In this document: piece by piece, positions 51,873-60,679 of the stretch
How the letters are laid out: the number at the start of each line of letters is the position of its first letter
Position numbering within the stretch: the first letter of the stretch is position 1
Assembly: GCA_963669265.1 (NCBI GenBank)
Contig: OY769916.1
Coordinates: 1,860,001-1,924,000, forward strand
Reading direction: 5' to 3'
Length of the DNA stretch: 64,000 nucleotides
DNA from: SZUA-547 sp963669265
Lineage (GTDB): Bacteria; Pseudomonadota; Alphaproteobacteria; Rhodobacterales; Rhodobacteraceae
Notes under the pieces: generated by a model
Told to the model about the DNA's origin: nothing
Databases searched by the model: none
Seen by the model: only the letters and a program-made list of their open reading frames with translations
Position numbers and translations under genes: made by a program

Positions 51873-53576
51873 ATGCAGACCGCATCACAACGCGAGACGA
51901 ACCCATTCGCCGACCCGAACACGCCGACCCTGGAGGACGTGTTGGCGCTCGTGCCGAAGATCGCGTCACTGACCACCAGTCAGCGCGCCGCGCGGGCCTC
52001 GGCAGTCCGTACGGTCGGTCGAGCGATCGGCCTGCCGCTCTCCGCGATCCCGGCGCATCCCGCTTTTCTTCGCAAACGCCTCGGTCAGATCGTACCGGCG
52101 AAGATCGGCCTCAAAACCCAATCTTGGCGGAACGCGGTAAGCCTGCTGCGGCGGACACTCACGGACCTCGGCTTCGGCGTCATGCCGGGCCGTTATCTCG
52201 CGCCGATCGCGGATAACTGGCGGCCGCTCTGGGACGCGCTTCCTCAACGACCCTTCAAAATCGCACTTAGCCGATTTCTTCGCTATTGCTCGACACAAGG
52301 GATCTCGCCGAGCGACGTGGACGAGGCGGCTTTCACTTCATTTAGCGAGGCGCTGGAACGCGAGACCCTGACCAAGAAGCCCTACATCGTCCAACGCGAT
52401 GCGCGCCGCTATTGGAACCTAGCGTCAGACAGGTTCTCAGGCTGGCCGCAGGTGAAGGTCAGCGTGCCCGATCGCCGGGATCGCTATAGCGTGCCGATCG
52501 AGGACTTTCCGATAAGCATGGCGGCGGATTTCGAGGCTTACCGCGAGGCGATGTGTGGCGACCGCCTCTCGATCGAGGCGGATTTTCGACAGCTGCGCGA
52601 GACCAGCGGCGACAACGCCATCAATGCGCTTCATCGCATCGCGTCAGCCGCGGTGCGCGCCGGCCGTGATCCGATCGAGTTCGCGTCAATTGCAGAAATC
52701 GTTGAGCCACGCACGGTAAAATCTGCGCTCCGCTTCATCCAGGACCGCAATGGCGGCGAACGCTTGAAGTGTTTCGACACGCTTCTCGCGCATGTGCTGT
52801 CGGCGGCGCGGCGCTGGGTTCGCGCCGACGAAGTCGCGATCAAGGAGCTCGAGCGTCTCAAACGCGCTCTCAATATCGACACCTATGTGATGTCCGAGAG
52901 TACCGAGCGCGTGCTGAGAGATCTTGACGATCCACGAACGCTCCGCGCCCTGATCAATCTGCCGGGCCAGGTCTTCGAGGAACTGGGCCGCCTCGAGGCC
53001 ATCGGCCGACGGGACGCGGTGCGCGCCGAGATCGCGCTCGCAATCGCCATCCTGACAGCCGCGCCGATCCGGCCCAAGAACCTCGCCAGCCTCAGCCTCG
53101 ACCAGCACATCCTCTGGGTCGGAACGGGCAAAACCCGCAAGCGCCACCTCAGATTTTCGGCCGCTGAGGTCAAGAACAATGTCGATCTTGAGTTTCAAAT
53201 CCCAGAGAGGCTCGATGCCCTGTTGTCGATCTATTTAGACCGCTACCGCCCACTACTCATTGCCGAGCCGAACCTCTTTCTCTTCCCGGGTGAGGGTCAC
53301 GGTCATAAAAAGCCAGGGCTCCTTAGCCAGCAGATTGGCGATCTGACGCAAAAGCGGATCGGCGTGCGTGTGACGGCTCATAAATTCCGCGCCGTCGCCG
53401 GCAAGGTTCTCCTTGATCAGGACCCGATGGCACTGGAAGTCGCCCGCCAGGTTCTCGGCCACAAAAGTGTTGCGACGACAGTCTCCTATTACGCGCCGCT
53501 CCAGCGCGACCGGGCGATCGCGCTCTATGACGAAGCGCTGCAGGCGGCGCGGCGCGACGATGCCGGAGGTTCGTAA
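51873..53576 (+). CDS. Tyrosine recombinase (site-specific integrase), large
   Basis: About 567 residues. The C-terminal catalytic domain has Arg in PIRPKNLASLSL (about 402), HxxR in HKFRAVAG (about 503), the second His in VLGHKSVATTV and the nucleophilic Tyr in SYY (about 538). A long N-terminal region of about 350 residues includes the core-binding domain. The ATG at 51873 (MQTASQRETNPF) is preferred over 51813, whose first 20 residues are hydrophobic and unlike an integrase. The stop and the next ATG overlap as TAATG. All catalytic residues are present, so it may be active. Confidence 0.9.
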   Translation: MQTASQRETNPFADPNTPTLEDVLALVPKIASLTTSQRAARASAVRTVGRAIGLPLSAIPAHPAFLRKRLGQIVPAKIGLKTQSWRNAVSLLRRTLTDLGFGVMPGRYLAPIADNWRPLWDALPQRPFKIALSRFLRYCSTQGISPSDVDEAAFTSFSEALERETLTKKPYIVQRDARRYWNLASDRFSGWPQVKVSVPDRRDRYSVPIEDFPISMAADFEAYREAMCGDRLSIEADFRQLRETSGDNAINALHRIASAAVRAGRDPIEFASIAEIVEPRTVKSALRFIQDRNGGERLKCFDTLLAHVLSAARRWVRADEVAIKELERLKRALNIDTYVMSESTERVLRDLDDPRTLRALINLPGQVFEELGRLEAIGRRDAVRAEIALAIAILTAAPIRPKNLASLSLDQHILWVGTGKTRKRHLRFSAAEVKNNVDLEFQIPERLDALLSIYLDRYRPLLIAEPNLFLFPGEGHGHKKPGLLSQQIGDLTQKRIGVRVTAHKFRAVAGKVLLDQDPMALEVARQVLGHKSVATTVSYYAPLQRDRAIALYDEALQAARRDDAGGS

Positions 53577-54631
53577 TGGCGCGCGGCGCGACCAGGTGCA
53601 TGCGCATGCGCGACTGGCCTTCGCCAGATCGCGCCGCCTGGGAGGCTGCGCTCAAGGGTGCGGACTGGCTCGACGATCCCGGCGCCGGGTTTCATTGGCG
53701 ACCCAAGACGCGGATCAAATACGCCTCCGCTTACGGGCATTGGCTCGCCTGGCTCTCAGATGAGGCGTTGCTTGACCCAAGCACACCTCCCCGCGCCCGC
53801 GTAACTCCAGAGCGCCTGATCTCATACGCGAACTGGGTGCGCGCACGCGTAGCGCCGGTCACCGCCCGGATCCGAATCGAAGATCTAAAGGCTGTGCTAG
53901 ATGCAATCGATCCGGGCCCGCCCATAGACGCCCTTTCTGTGCTGCTCCGACGTCTGCCGAACACGCCGTCGCGCGACAAGCGACGGATGCTGCGCGATCC
54001 CATCGAGCTGATTGCGCTCGGCCTTCGATTGATGGAAGAAGCGGAGAACGAAACGGAACGGCCGCCGCGCTTCGTCGCCACCCAATATCGCGACGGGTTG
54101 ATGATTGCGTTCGCCGCCTGGCGGCCACTGCGCGCCTCCAATCTCGCCGCGCTCTCGCTCACCCGTCATCTCCGTCGCGTCAATGGTGTCCTGCGGATCG
54201 TTATTCCCCGAGACGAGACCAAGTCCTCCGTCGCCATCGACCAATCCTGGCCGGAAGATCTCTTGCCGCCGCTCCGGCGCTACCTCGACCATTGGCGAAA
54301 GATCCTGCTCGGGCCCTACCCTGATCCCGGCGCGCTCTGGATTGCCAGTCGTGGCGGTGGGTCGATTACACCGCATACCTTGGCGTGCAACTTTCGCCGG
54401 CATACTGGGAACGCCTTCGAGCATTTCTTGAGCCCGCATTTCTTTCGGGACGCGGCGGCGACGATGATGGCGATCCGCGATCCCGAACATGTCCGCGCCG
54501 CCGCTGCGGTGCTCGGCCACGCCTCCTACGAGACAACGGAACGACATTACAATCTCGCAACTCAGCTCACGGCCGTCGGCCGGCTCCACGCCGCGATCGA
54601 CGATCTGACGCAATCACAATCGGACGAATGA
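53576..54631 (+). CDS. Tyrosine recombinase (site-specific integrase), second of the operon
   Basis: 351 residues. The catalytic Arg lies in AWRPLRASNLAALSL (about 181), HxxR in SPHFFRDAAAT (about 287), His in VLGHASYETTE (about 314) and Tyr in RHYN (about 323). The N-terminal half has a SAM-like core-binding domain (RIKYASAYGHWLAWLSDEAL). It overlaps the first recombinase by one base and the serine recombinase by four bases (ATGA). The three are therefore probably co-translated. Confidence 0.9.
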   Translation: MARGATRCMRMRDWPSPDRAAWEAALKGADWLDDPGAGFHWRPKTRIKYASAYGHWLAWLSDEALLDPSTPPRARVTPERLISYANWVRARVAPVTARIRIEDLKAVLDAIDPGPPIDALSVLLRRLPNTPSRDKRRMLRDPIELIALGLRLMEEAENETERPPRFVATQYRDGLMIAFAAWRPLRASNLAALSLTRHLRRVNGVLRIVIPRDETKSSVAIDQSWPEDLLPPLRRYLDHWRKILLGPYPDPGALWIASRGGGSITPHTLACNFRRHTGNAFEHFLSPHFFRDAAATMMAIRDPEHVRAAAAVLGHASYETTERHYNLATQLTAVGRLHAAIDDLTQSQSDE

Positions 54632-56295
54632 TGAAGAGAGAGATGACACGTGTCGCGCTCTACGCGCGCTACTCAAGCGACCTGCAATCGGCCGCCTCGA
54701 TCCAGGACCAGCTCCGGCTCTGCCGCGCTCGTGTCGAACGCGAAGGGTGGCGTGAGATCGCCGCCTATTCGGATCGCGCGCTCTCGGGCGCCTCGATGCT
54801 GCGCCCTGGCCTACAGGATCTATTGGCAAGCGCTCGTCGGGGCGACATCGACATTATCTTAGCGGAGGCCCTCGATCGTCTTAGTCGCGACCAAGCGGAC
54901 ATTGCGATGCTCTTCAAAGTGCTCGCCTTCGCCGGCGTTCGTATCGTCACCCTCGCCGAGGGCGAGATCAGCGAGCTTCATGTCGGCCTCAAGGGCACGA
55001 TGAACCAGCTCTTTCTCAAAGACCTCGCGGCGAAGACCAGACGCGGTCTCGAAGGTCGCGTGCGGAAAGGCAAAAGCGGCGGCGGGCTTTGCTACGGCTA
55101 TGACGTCGTGCGCGGCGAAGAGCGCGGCGACCGAACAATCAACGTGGCGGAAGCCGAGATCGTCAATCGCATTTACACGGAGTTTGCAGCCGGTCGGTCA
55201 CCGAAAGCGATCGCCCGCCGCCTCAACGAGGAGAACATTCCAGGCCCCCGAGGAAAGCTCTGGCGAGACACCGCGATCCGAGGGCATCGCCAACGGGGCA
55301 CCGGGATCCTCAACAATGAGCTCTATATCGGTCGGCTAATCTGGAATCGCCTCCACTATCAGAAAGACCCCGAGACTGGTCGGCGGGTTTCTCGGCAAAA
55401 TCCGCCCGAGGACTGGGTGATCGAGGACGTTCCGCATCTTCGCATCATTGAGGATGCGCTCTGGAAGCGCGTTAAGGCGCGCCAGCGCGAGATCGACGCC
55501 ACGCCGGCGGTCCGCAACATCAAGGCGAGCCGGTTCTGGGAGCGCCGCCGGTCCAAGCACCTACTAACAGGTCTTGTGGTCTGCGGCGCTTGTGGCGGCG
55601 GCGTCGCCGCCGTCGGACGCGACTATCTCGCCTGCTCGAACGCGCGCAAGCTCGGGACTTGCTCTGAGCGCAAGAGCATTCGGCGCGCGATATTGGAGGA
55701 CTTCGTCCTTGATCTGGTTCGCGAGCGCCTGATGCGGCCGGAAGCGGTCAAGGCCTTCATTGCGGCCTATCACCAGGAGATCAATCGCGATCGCGACGCC
55801 GAAGAGGCGGGCCGAGCCGCCACCGAGAAGGAACTGCGACGGGTCGCAGACAAGCTGGACGGGCTTTATGACGCGATCGCCGACGGGCTGCGCACCCCGG
55901 GTCTGATGGCCAAGTTGGAGACTCTCGAGGCGGAGAAGGCGGATCTAGAAGCGCGGCTCGCGGCGCCCCCGCCGTCGCCTGTGCGGCTGCATCCCAATCT
56001 CGCCGAGCTTTATCGCGAGAAGGTGGCGGCTCTCGGAACGGCGCTTAAGGATCCGGCCATTCGCGACGAGGCGATTGGGCTGTTTCGCACACTCGTTCGG
56101 AAGGTGACGCTGATTAGGCGCGATGAGCGCTGGGAGATCGATCTTGAGGGCGAGATCTGCGCGTTGGTGGCGATGGGAATGCAGAAGAAGTCGGGGGGCA
56201 ACTCGGTTGGAGCGCCAGACATTCACGTGCGTTCGGTAAAGGTGGTTGCGGGGGCTGGATTTGTTCAAGAACCTACCTTGAGTGTGCCGATTTAG
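54628..56295 (+). CDS. Large serine recombinase with zinc ribbon
   Basis: 555 residues. The resolvase-type domain has ALYARYSSDLQ with the catalytic Ser at about 16 and RLSRDQADIA. The recombinase domain reads RRGLEGRVRKGKSGGGLCYGY to RRLNEENIPGPRGKLW and LNNELYIGRLIWNR. A zinc ribbon follows (VVCGACGGGVAA then CSNARKLGTCSERK), then a long coiled coil (EEAGRAATEKELRRVADKLD). The start at 54628 overlaps the previous stop as ATGA. The C-terminal residues VVAGAGF are encoded by the tRNA-like 21-bp repeat at 56243, so the gene ends inside the candidate att site. Confidence 0.92.
   Translation: MMKREMTRVALYARYSSDLQSAASIQDQLRLCRARVEREGWREIAAYSDRALSGASMLRPGLQDLLASARRGDIDIILAEALDRLSRDQADIAMLFKVLAFAGVRIVTLAEGEISELHVGLKGTMNQLFLKDLAAKTRRGLEGRVRKGKSGGGLCYGYDVVRGEERGDRTINVAEAEIVNRIYTEFAAGRSPKAIARRLNEENIPGPRGKLWRDTAIRGHRQRGTGILNNELYIGRLIWNRLHYQKDPETGRRVSRQNPPEDWVIEDVPHLRIIEDALWKRVKARQREIDATPAVRNIKASRFWERRRSKHLLTGLVVCGACGGGVAAVGRDYLACSNARKLGTCSERKSIRRAILEDFVLDLVRERLMRPEAVKAFIAAYHQEINRDRDAEEAGRAATEKELRRVADKLDGLYDAIADGLRTPGLMAKLETLEAEKADLEARLAAPPPSPVRLHPNLAELYREKVAALGTALKDPAIRDEAIGLFRTLVRKVTLIRRDERWEIDLEGEICALVAMGMQKKSGGNSVGAPDIHVRSVKVVAGAGFVQEPTLSVPI
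56243..56263. repeat. tRNA-Met 3'-end sequence, candidate right attachment site
   Basis: Identical over 21 bp to 15222-15242 and in the same orientation. It encodes part of the last residues of the serine recombinase. A full tRNA does not follow on the minus strand. Integrase genes commonly lie next to the att site, which is what is seen here. Confidence 0.62.
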
Positions 56296-56610
56296 GCCCT
56301 CGTCGACTCTCAAAGAGTGTGAGCATCTCGCCCTCGTGATCCGCCCAATGCCATAGCTAGCGCTACTCATGCTTGGCGAATAGAATTCTATGTCGAACTT
56401 CTAATCTTATGGGGGAGGTGGAGAACAGTGCAGTCCTCATCCTCCCCAGACGGAATACTCAAGACAGATTTTGCCCAAGGCATTGTATTTAATATAATTT
56501 CTTACCCCTCACGAAACCGTTACACACTGCCCTTTTTTTGCGCTTGAAAGTTAAGACGACCGGTCATATTCATTCTTCACAGAGCAACTCGAAACCCAAT
56601 AGGAAACGCC
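56296..56610. other. Gap with a decayed IS6 fragment and an AT-rich leader
   Basis: At about 56322-56375 the minus strand encodes LWHWADHEGEML, matching LWRAVDHEGEVL of the IS6 transposase, with stop codons nearby, so it is a relic. The remainder (56376-56610) is AT-rich around 56485-56510 and probably carries the promoter of the metallo-hydrolase gene. Confidence 0.6.
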
Positions 56611-57606
56611 ATGTCAGACACCTCCAAAACTCTCGTCAATCGTCGTACATTCCTGTCAACCGCCGCAACTGCTGCTGTTGGTGGCGCGGCCGCGACTTCT
56701 CTTGTGATCCCTGCACACGCAGCGACACCAATCGTTGGGTCCCAGATTCCGCTGGTGTATCGTCGCAAACTCGGCGCTTTCGAAATCACCGTTCTTGGCG
56801 ACGGCTACCTCGATCTGCCTCACCAGATTTGGGCCGGCCTCACCCCACAGGACATCGACGACTACCTCACCGACGCTTTCGTTCCCACCGGTTCCTTGCG
56901 CAATGGCGTGAACGCTTACTTGATCAATACAGGCGAAAAACTGATCCTTGTTGACAGTGGTGCACGCGACTTGTTCGGACCAAATGCCGGTCTGCTCCCA
57001 AGCAACTTGGCAGCCATCGGCGTGAAGCCGGAAGACATCGACCAAGTCTTGATCACACACGTTCACCCCGACCACGTGGCTGGTCTTTACACCTCGGATA
57101 AAAAAATTGTTGCGCCGAACGCTGACATTCTAGTCGACGAAGCCGACCTGAACTTCTGGACCAACGCATCCGAACAGGCAAAAGCTATCGACATCGCGAA
57201 GCCCTGGTTCGACATCGCGCGCCAGTGGCAATCCGTCTACGACGGTCGCATCTCGACCTTCAAAGGCGAATCTGACCTTGGTGACGGCATTTCGTCTTTC
57301 CCATTGCCTGGCCACACGCCTGGTCACACGGGCCTGCGCGTCGAAAGCGAAGGCGAGACACTTCTGATCCTCGGCGATGCCGTCATCAGCGCAGCTGTTC
57401 AGTTTGCGAACCCGGATGCATCCGCTATATGGGACACGAACGCAGAAGACGGCAAAAAGTCCCGCCGGACCATCTTCGACTTGGCCGCCAACGATCGCAC
57501 ATTGGTCACAGCGACTCACTTGCCGTTCCCATCCTTCGGCTATGTCGATCGTCGTACAGACGGGTCTTACCAATGGGTTCCAGAAGAGTGGCGCTACGCA
57601 ACCTAA
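56611..57606 (+). CDS. MBL-fold metallo-hydrolase with Tat signal
   Basis: 331 residues. The N terminus VNRRTFLSTAATAAVGGAA is a twin-arginine signal ending at AHA, so the enzyme is exported folded. The metallo-beta-lactamase motif THVHPDHVAGL supplies zinc ligands, with further His in LPGHTPGHTGL, Asp in ILGDAV and a His near TATHLPFPS. The layout resembles lactonase or quorum-quenching type MBL proteins, but the substrate is not known. AAACGCC precedes the ATG without a strong ribosome site. It is followed by a quinone oxidoreductase and a TetR gene in the same direction. Confidence 0.88.
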   Translation: MSDTSKTLVNRRTFLSTAATAAVGGAAATSLVIPAHAATPIVGSQIPLVYRRKLGAFEITVLGDGYLDLPHQIWAGLTPQDIDDYLTDAFVPTGSLRNGVNAYLINTGEKLILVDSGARDLFGPNAGLLPSNLAAIGVKPEDIDQVLITHVHPDHVAGLYTSDKKIVAPNADILVDEADLNFWTNASEQAKAIDIAKPWFDIARQWQSVYDGRISTFKGESDLGDGISSFPLPGHTPGHTGLRVESEGETLLILGDAVISAAVQFANPDASAIWDTNAEDGKKSRRTIFDLAANDRTLVTATHLPFPSFGYVDRRTDGSYQWVPEEWRYAT

Positions 57607-57687
57607 TCTGCCTCCCCTATCTCAGACCGGGTGCCGACGTGATCGGCGCCCGTGATCCCCCTCCCCCCTAAACCACGGACTTTTGTT

Positions 57688-58638
57688 ATGCGCGCGATAA
57701 TCGCCGAAAAGAATGGGGGCCCCGAGGTTCTCAAAGTTATAGACGTCCCACAGCCAAAACCCGGCATCGGTGAAGTCCTCGTCAAAGTCGAAGCTGCCGC
57801 CGTCAACCCGTTCGACGTCCAAGTGCGCCGCGGTGACTACGCGGCGTATATGCCGACGCCGCACAAGTTGGGTGTAGACGTGTCCGGCACAGTCGCAGCT
57901 GTCGGTGAAGGCGTTGACAACCTCGCCGTTGGCGATGACGTGTTCTACAGCACACGAATCCTGTCCAACGAAGGCGGTTATGCCGAGTACCACGTTGAGC
58001 AAGCCCAGCTGATCGCCAAGAAACCCAAAGATCTGTCCTTTGTAGATGCCGCAGCTCTGCCAATCGCAGCAAGCACCGCTTGGGTTTGTCTGATTGAACG
58101 TGGCCGCCTGAAGGCAGGTGACCGCGTCCTCGTCCACGGCGCTTCTGGGGGCGTCGGCCTCTTTGCTGTGCAAATCGGGCGTCTGACCGGCGCTGAAGTT
58201 GTCACCACCAGCCGCAAAGATGTGCAGGGCATTCTGCAAGACCTCGGCGCTGATACGACCATCGACTACCGCGAAGCAGATGCCTGGGATCAGCTCGCAA
58301 CGCACTCAAGTGGCGGATATGACGTTATCGTCGATCTTGTTGGTGGCGACACAATCCAGAAATCCCTCGGCCTTTTGACTACCGGTGGACGGGTTGTCAG
58401 CATTGTGGATCAACCAGATCCGCAAAGCTTGTACGACGGTTGGGGCTTCAACGCTGAAATCCATCTCGTATTCCTGACACCAAGCGCGGAACGGCTCGCT
58501 CGGCTTGGCTCCCTCACGGCGCGTGGCTTGCTGAAAACGACAGTAGAACAGACTTTTCCGCTCGAACACGCCGCCGAAGCCCACGGCTTGATCGAGGCCG
58601 GTGGCCGCACAGGCAAAATTGTCCTCGTCACCTCTTGA
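57688..58638 (+). CDS. NADP-dependent quinone oxidoreductase-like protein (MDR superfamily)
   Basis: 316 residues. It begins MRAIIAEKNGGPEVLKVIDV. The GroES-like domain contains AVNPFDVQVRRGDYA and GVDVSGTVAAVGEGVDNLAVGD; the Rossmann domain has VLVHGASGGVGLFAVQIGR. There are no zinc ligands. The start at 57688 is preferred; the longer frame adds a proline-rich leader. It belongs to the same family as the gene at 41654 but is clearly different in sequence. It probably shares control with the TetR gene downstream. Confidence 0.88.
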   Translation: MRAIIAEKNGGPEVLKVIDVPQPKPGIGEVLVKVEAAAVNPFDVQVRRGDYAAYMPTPHKLGVDVSGTVAAVGEGVDNLAVGDDVFYSTRILSNEGGYAEYHVEQAQLIAKKPKDLSFVDAAALPIAASTAWVCLIERGRLKAGDRVLVHGASGGVGLFAVQIGRLTGAEVVTTSRKDVQGILQDLGADTTIDYREADAWDQLATHSSGGYDVIVDLVGGDTIQKSLGLLTTGGRVVSIVDQPDPQSLYDGWGFNAEIHLVFLTPSAERLARLGSLTARGLLKTTVEQTFPLEHAAEAHGLIEAGGRTGKIVLVTS

Positions 58639-58711
58639 TGGGACAGTATAGATCAAATGTCAGGTGTGGGTGCTGTCACACCCGCACCTGACCACCAAAA
58701 GGTAGGGATTG

Positions 58712-59272
58712 ATGCCAAGGCCAAGCCTTAAAGACAAAATCCTCCAGTCCGGATTAGCCGTCTTTCACGAATTTGGCTATCACGCGAGTGGGGTGCAAAC
58801 CGTTGTGGACCACGCAGGCGCCCCCAAGGGATCCTTCTACAACCACTTCAAAAGCAAAGATGAACTGGGGCTCGAAGTCCTGAATGCCTACTGGCGTCAA
58901 TCCGAGGACATGCGCGCTGCACTCAGAGATTCCGACCAGTGCCCTCTGGATCGCATCAGTGCTCATCTTGCAGCGTTCAGCGTTAGCCAATCCGGCTGCC
59001 TTGTCGGAAATTTCACAAACGAGATGGCGAACGAGCCCCAGTTCCGTGAAGCGCTTCGGGAACTATATGCTGATTGGATTGCAGATTTTGAATCCTGCAT
59101 AGAAGACGGTCAAAGGGACGGGAGCATTCGAAACGATGAGGCCGCATTGACACTCGCCGAGTTTGTGGTGACGGCGCTGGAAGGTTCAGTCCTCAAGAGA
59201 AAAATTGATGACGACGAGCAAACTCTCATCAACTTCCGTAAAACCATGATATTGTTCTTACGCGTTCCTTAA
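58712..59272 (+). CDS. TetR/AcrR-family transcriptional regulator
   Basis: 186 residues. The N-terminal HTH reads LKDKILQSGLAVFHEFGYHA to VVDHAGAPKGSFYNHFKSKDEL, followed by a helical ligand domain. The ATG at 58712 is preceded by GGTAGGG. It lies 73 bp downstream of the quinone oxidoreductase and probably represses the metallo-hydrolase/oxidoreductase unit in response to an electrophile or quinone; this is inference from context. Confidence 0.9.
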   Translation: MPRPSLKDKILQSGLAVFHEFGYHASGVQTVVDHAGAPKGSFYNHFKSKDELGLEVLNAYWRQSEDMRAALRDSDQCPLDRISAHLAAFSVSQSGCLVGNFTNEMANEPQFREALRELYADWIADFESCIEDGQRDGSIRNDEAALTLAEFVVTALEGSVLKRKIDDDEQTLINFRKTMILFLRVP

Positions 59273-59446
59273 AATCTCTTGTAATAGAAAAGTATTTTCT
59301 TGACGCCGACCAGAGGTGGTTAACACTGGACTTCAACATATGATTGGATAGTAGCCGGTTACCGATCCATTGTCGCCGCTTGAGCCCCCGGCCCTTATCC
59401 ATTATGCGAGGCAGACCGCTCCGGCAAAGATAGCGACGCAGGACCC

Positions 59447-60199
59447 ATGCCTCATTCCATTGGAATCATCGGGAACGGAAACTTTGGCGCCTTCCTCCAT
59501 GTACTGGCGCGGCGGTATCTCCCAGACGCGTCGCTGAAGATAAACTCGGCCCGGCGAAAGCCAGACGGCGTCCTCTTTTTCTCCTTGGAGGAAGTTGCCG
59601 CCTGCGACGCCGTAGTGCTGGCGGTGCCAATCAGCGCCTATCTTGACACGCTGGCGCGGATTGGTCCGCACTTGGGAGTCAACAGCATCGTGGTCGATGT
59701 CGCGACAGTTAAGAGATACACCATGGAACTGCTGGAAAATTCGCCGCGTGTCCAGCGATTCATCTCCATGCATCCCATGTTCGGGCCAGAGAGTTACGCC
59801 AAGCGTGGCGGCGATGTGACCGGCATGCGGATCGTCGTTACCGGGCTCAATCTAGCGCCGGAAGTGTATTCGGGTCTCCGTGACAAGCTTGCCGCCGTAG
59901 GATTCTCAGTTATCGAAAAGACTGCTGAAGCGCACGATCAGGACCTTGCTGAAACGCTTTTTCTCACCCACTACATCGGCCAGGTAGTTGCTCGTGGCGG
60001 GTTTGAGCGAACCGACATCGACACCGTCTCCTTCGGTTATCTGATGGATGCGGTCGATTCTGTACGCCGCGACGACCGACTTTTCGAAGAGGTCTGTCGC
60101 TTTAACCCCTACTGCCGCCAAGTGATCGAGCGCTTTGACGCCAGCGATCGGCAAGTCCGCGACGCCATGCTGAACCTCCCGCCCCCGGTCGGGGACTAA
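59447..60199 (+). CDS. Prephenate/arogenate dehydrogenase-like protein (TyrA family)
   Basis: 250 residues. The NAD(P) site is GIIGNGNFGAF. Family motifs are VVLAVPISAY, VVDVATVKRYTMELL, SMHPMFGPES and AEAHDQDLAETLFLTHYIGQ with the catalytic His regions. It is shorter than bifunctional or ACT-domain TyrA proteins and lacks an ACT domain, so it may be a dedicated arogenate-type enzyme. Near an aminotransferase and an ornithine-cyclodeaminase homologue it could serve a small amino-acid-derived metabolite pathway. Confidence 0.83.
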   Translation: MPHSIGIIGNGNFGAFLHVLARRYLPDASLKINSARRKPDGVLFFSLEEVAACDAVVLAVPISAYLDTLARIGPHLGVNSIVVDVATVKRYTMELLENSPRVQRFISMHPMFGPESYAKRGGDVTGMRIVVTGLNLAPEVYSGLRDKLAAVGFSVIEKTAEAHDQDLAETLFLTHYIGQVVARGGFERTDIDTVSFGYLMDAVDSVRRDDRLFEEVCRFNPYCRQVIERFDASDRQVRDAMLNLPPPVGD

Positions 60200-60679
60200 A
60201 TGTAGCCACCAGTCGAGCATCGATCGCTGGCCTTGCCGCGCTGTCTGGCGGTCAGAGCGTTTTAGGCGTAGGTTTGACCCAACGGATGACAATCGTGCAG
60301 ATCGCGGCGAACTAACTCTCCGAACCCGAAGCAGATTTAATCGGAATTCTCAGAATATCCGATTGAACGATAGGTATTCGGCTCTCTAGCTGGACCTGAT
60401 CCGAACAGCTAGGAAGAAACCGACTGGCGTCCCCCCGATTTCCGTCGATTAAGCGCGTTGGAGACTGCCAATCATCCCGAGGGTCGACCCTGTGACTTTG
60501 CCCAGTTTCCCCAAATGGACTTCTATCCAATTCTACGCTGCAATTGTCCATTGTCTGATGAATTGGGCCAGTGAGCGGCAGCCGTCGTTCGCCTACCCGG
60601 ACCTGGCATTTCCCGAGAAGGTCTTCAAGGGGCTCTTCGAGCCCGCAGTCGCCGTCTGACGCGACAACGTTAATAGCGG
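60200..60679. other. 480-bp gap between TyrA-like and aminotransferase genes
   Basis: No gene is supported. A 33-residue frame near 60558-60659 (ending FPEKVFKGLFEPAVAV) looks like the tail of a lost gene, but the family is not recognised. Confidence 0.45.

Larger units (their letters stand above)
15222..56263. mobile_element. Putative ~41-kb catabolic genomic island bounded by tRNA-end repeats
   Basis: Direct 21-bp repeats matching a tRNA-Met 3' end bound a segment that carries transport and sugar-acid catabolism genes and has a three-recombinase module with an excisionase-like gene at its right end. This is the layout of an integrative element. Against it, neither border retains a complete tRNA gene and conjugation genes are absent, so it may be a mobilisable or decayed island, or two nested borders. 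Confidence 0.42.

Noticed and set aside
60558..60659. 33-residue frame ending FPEKVFKGLFEPAVAV
   Set aside because: Looks like a lost gene's tail but cannot be assigned to any family, so it is not listed as a gene.
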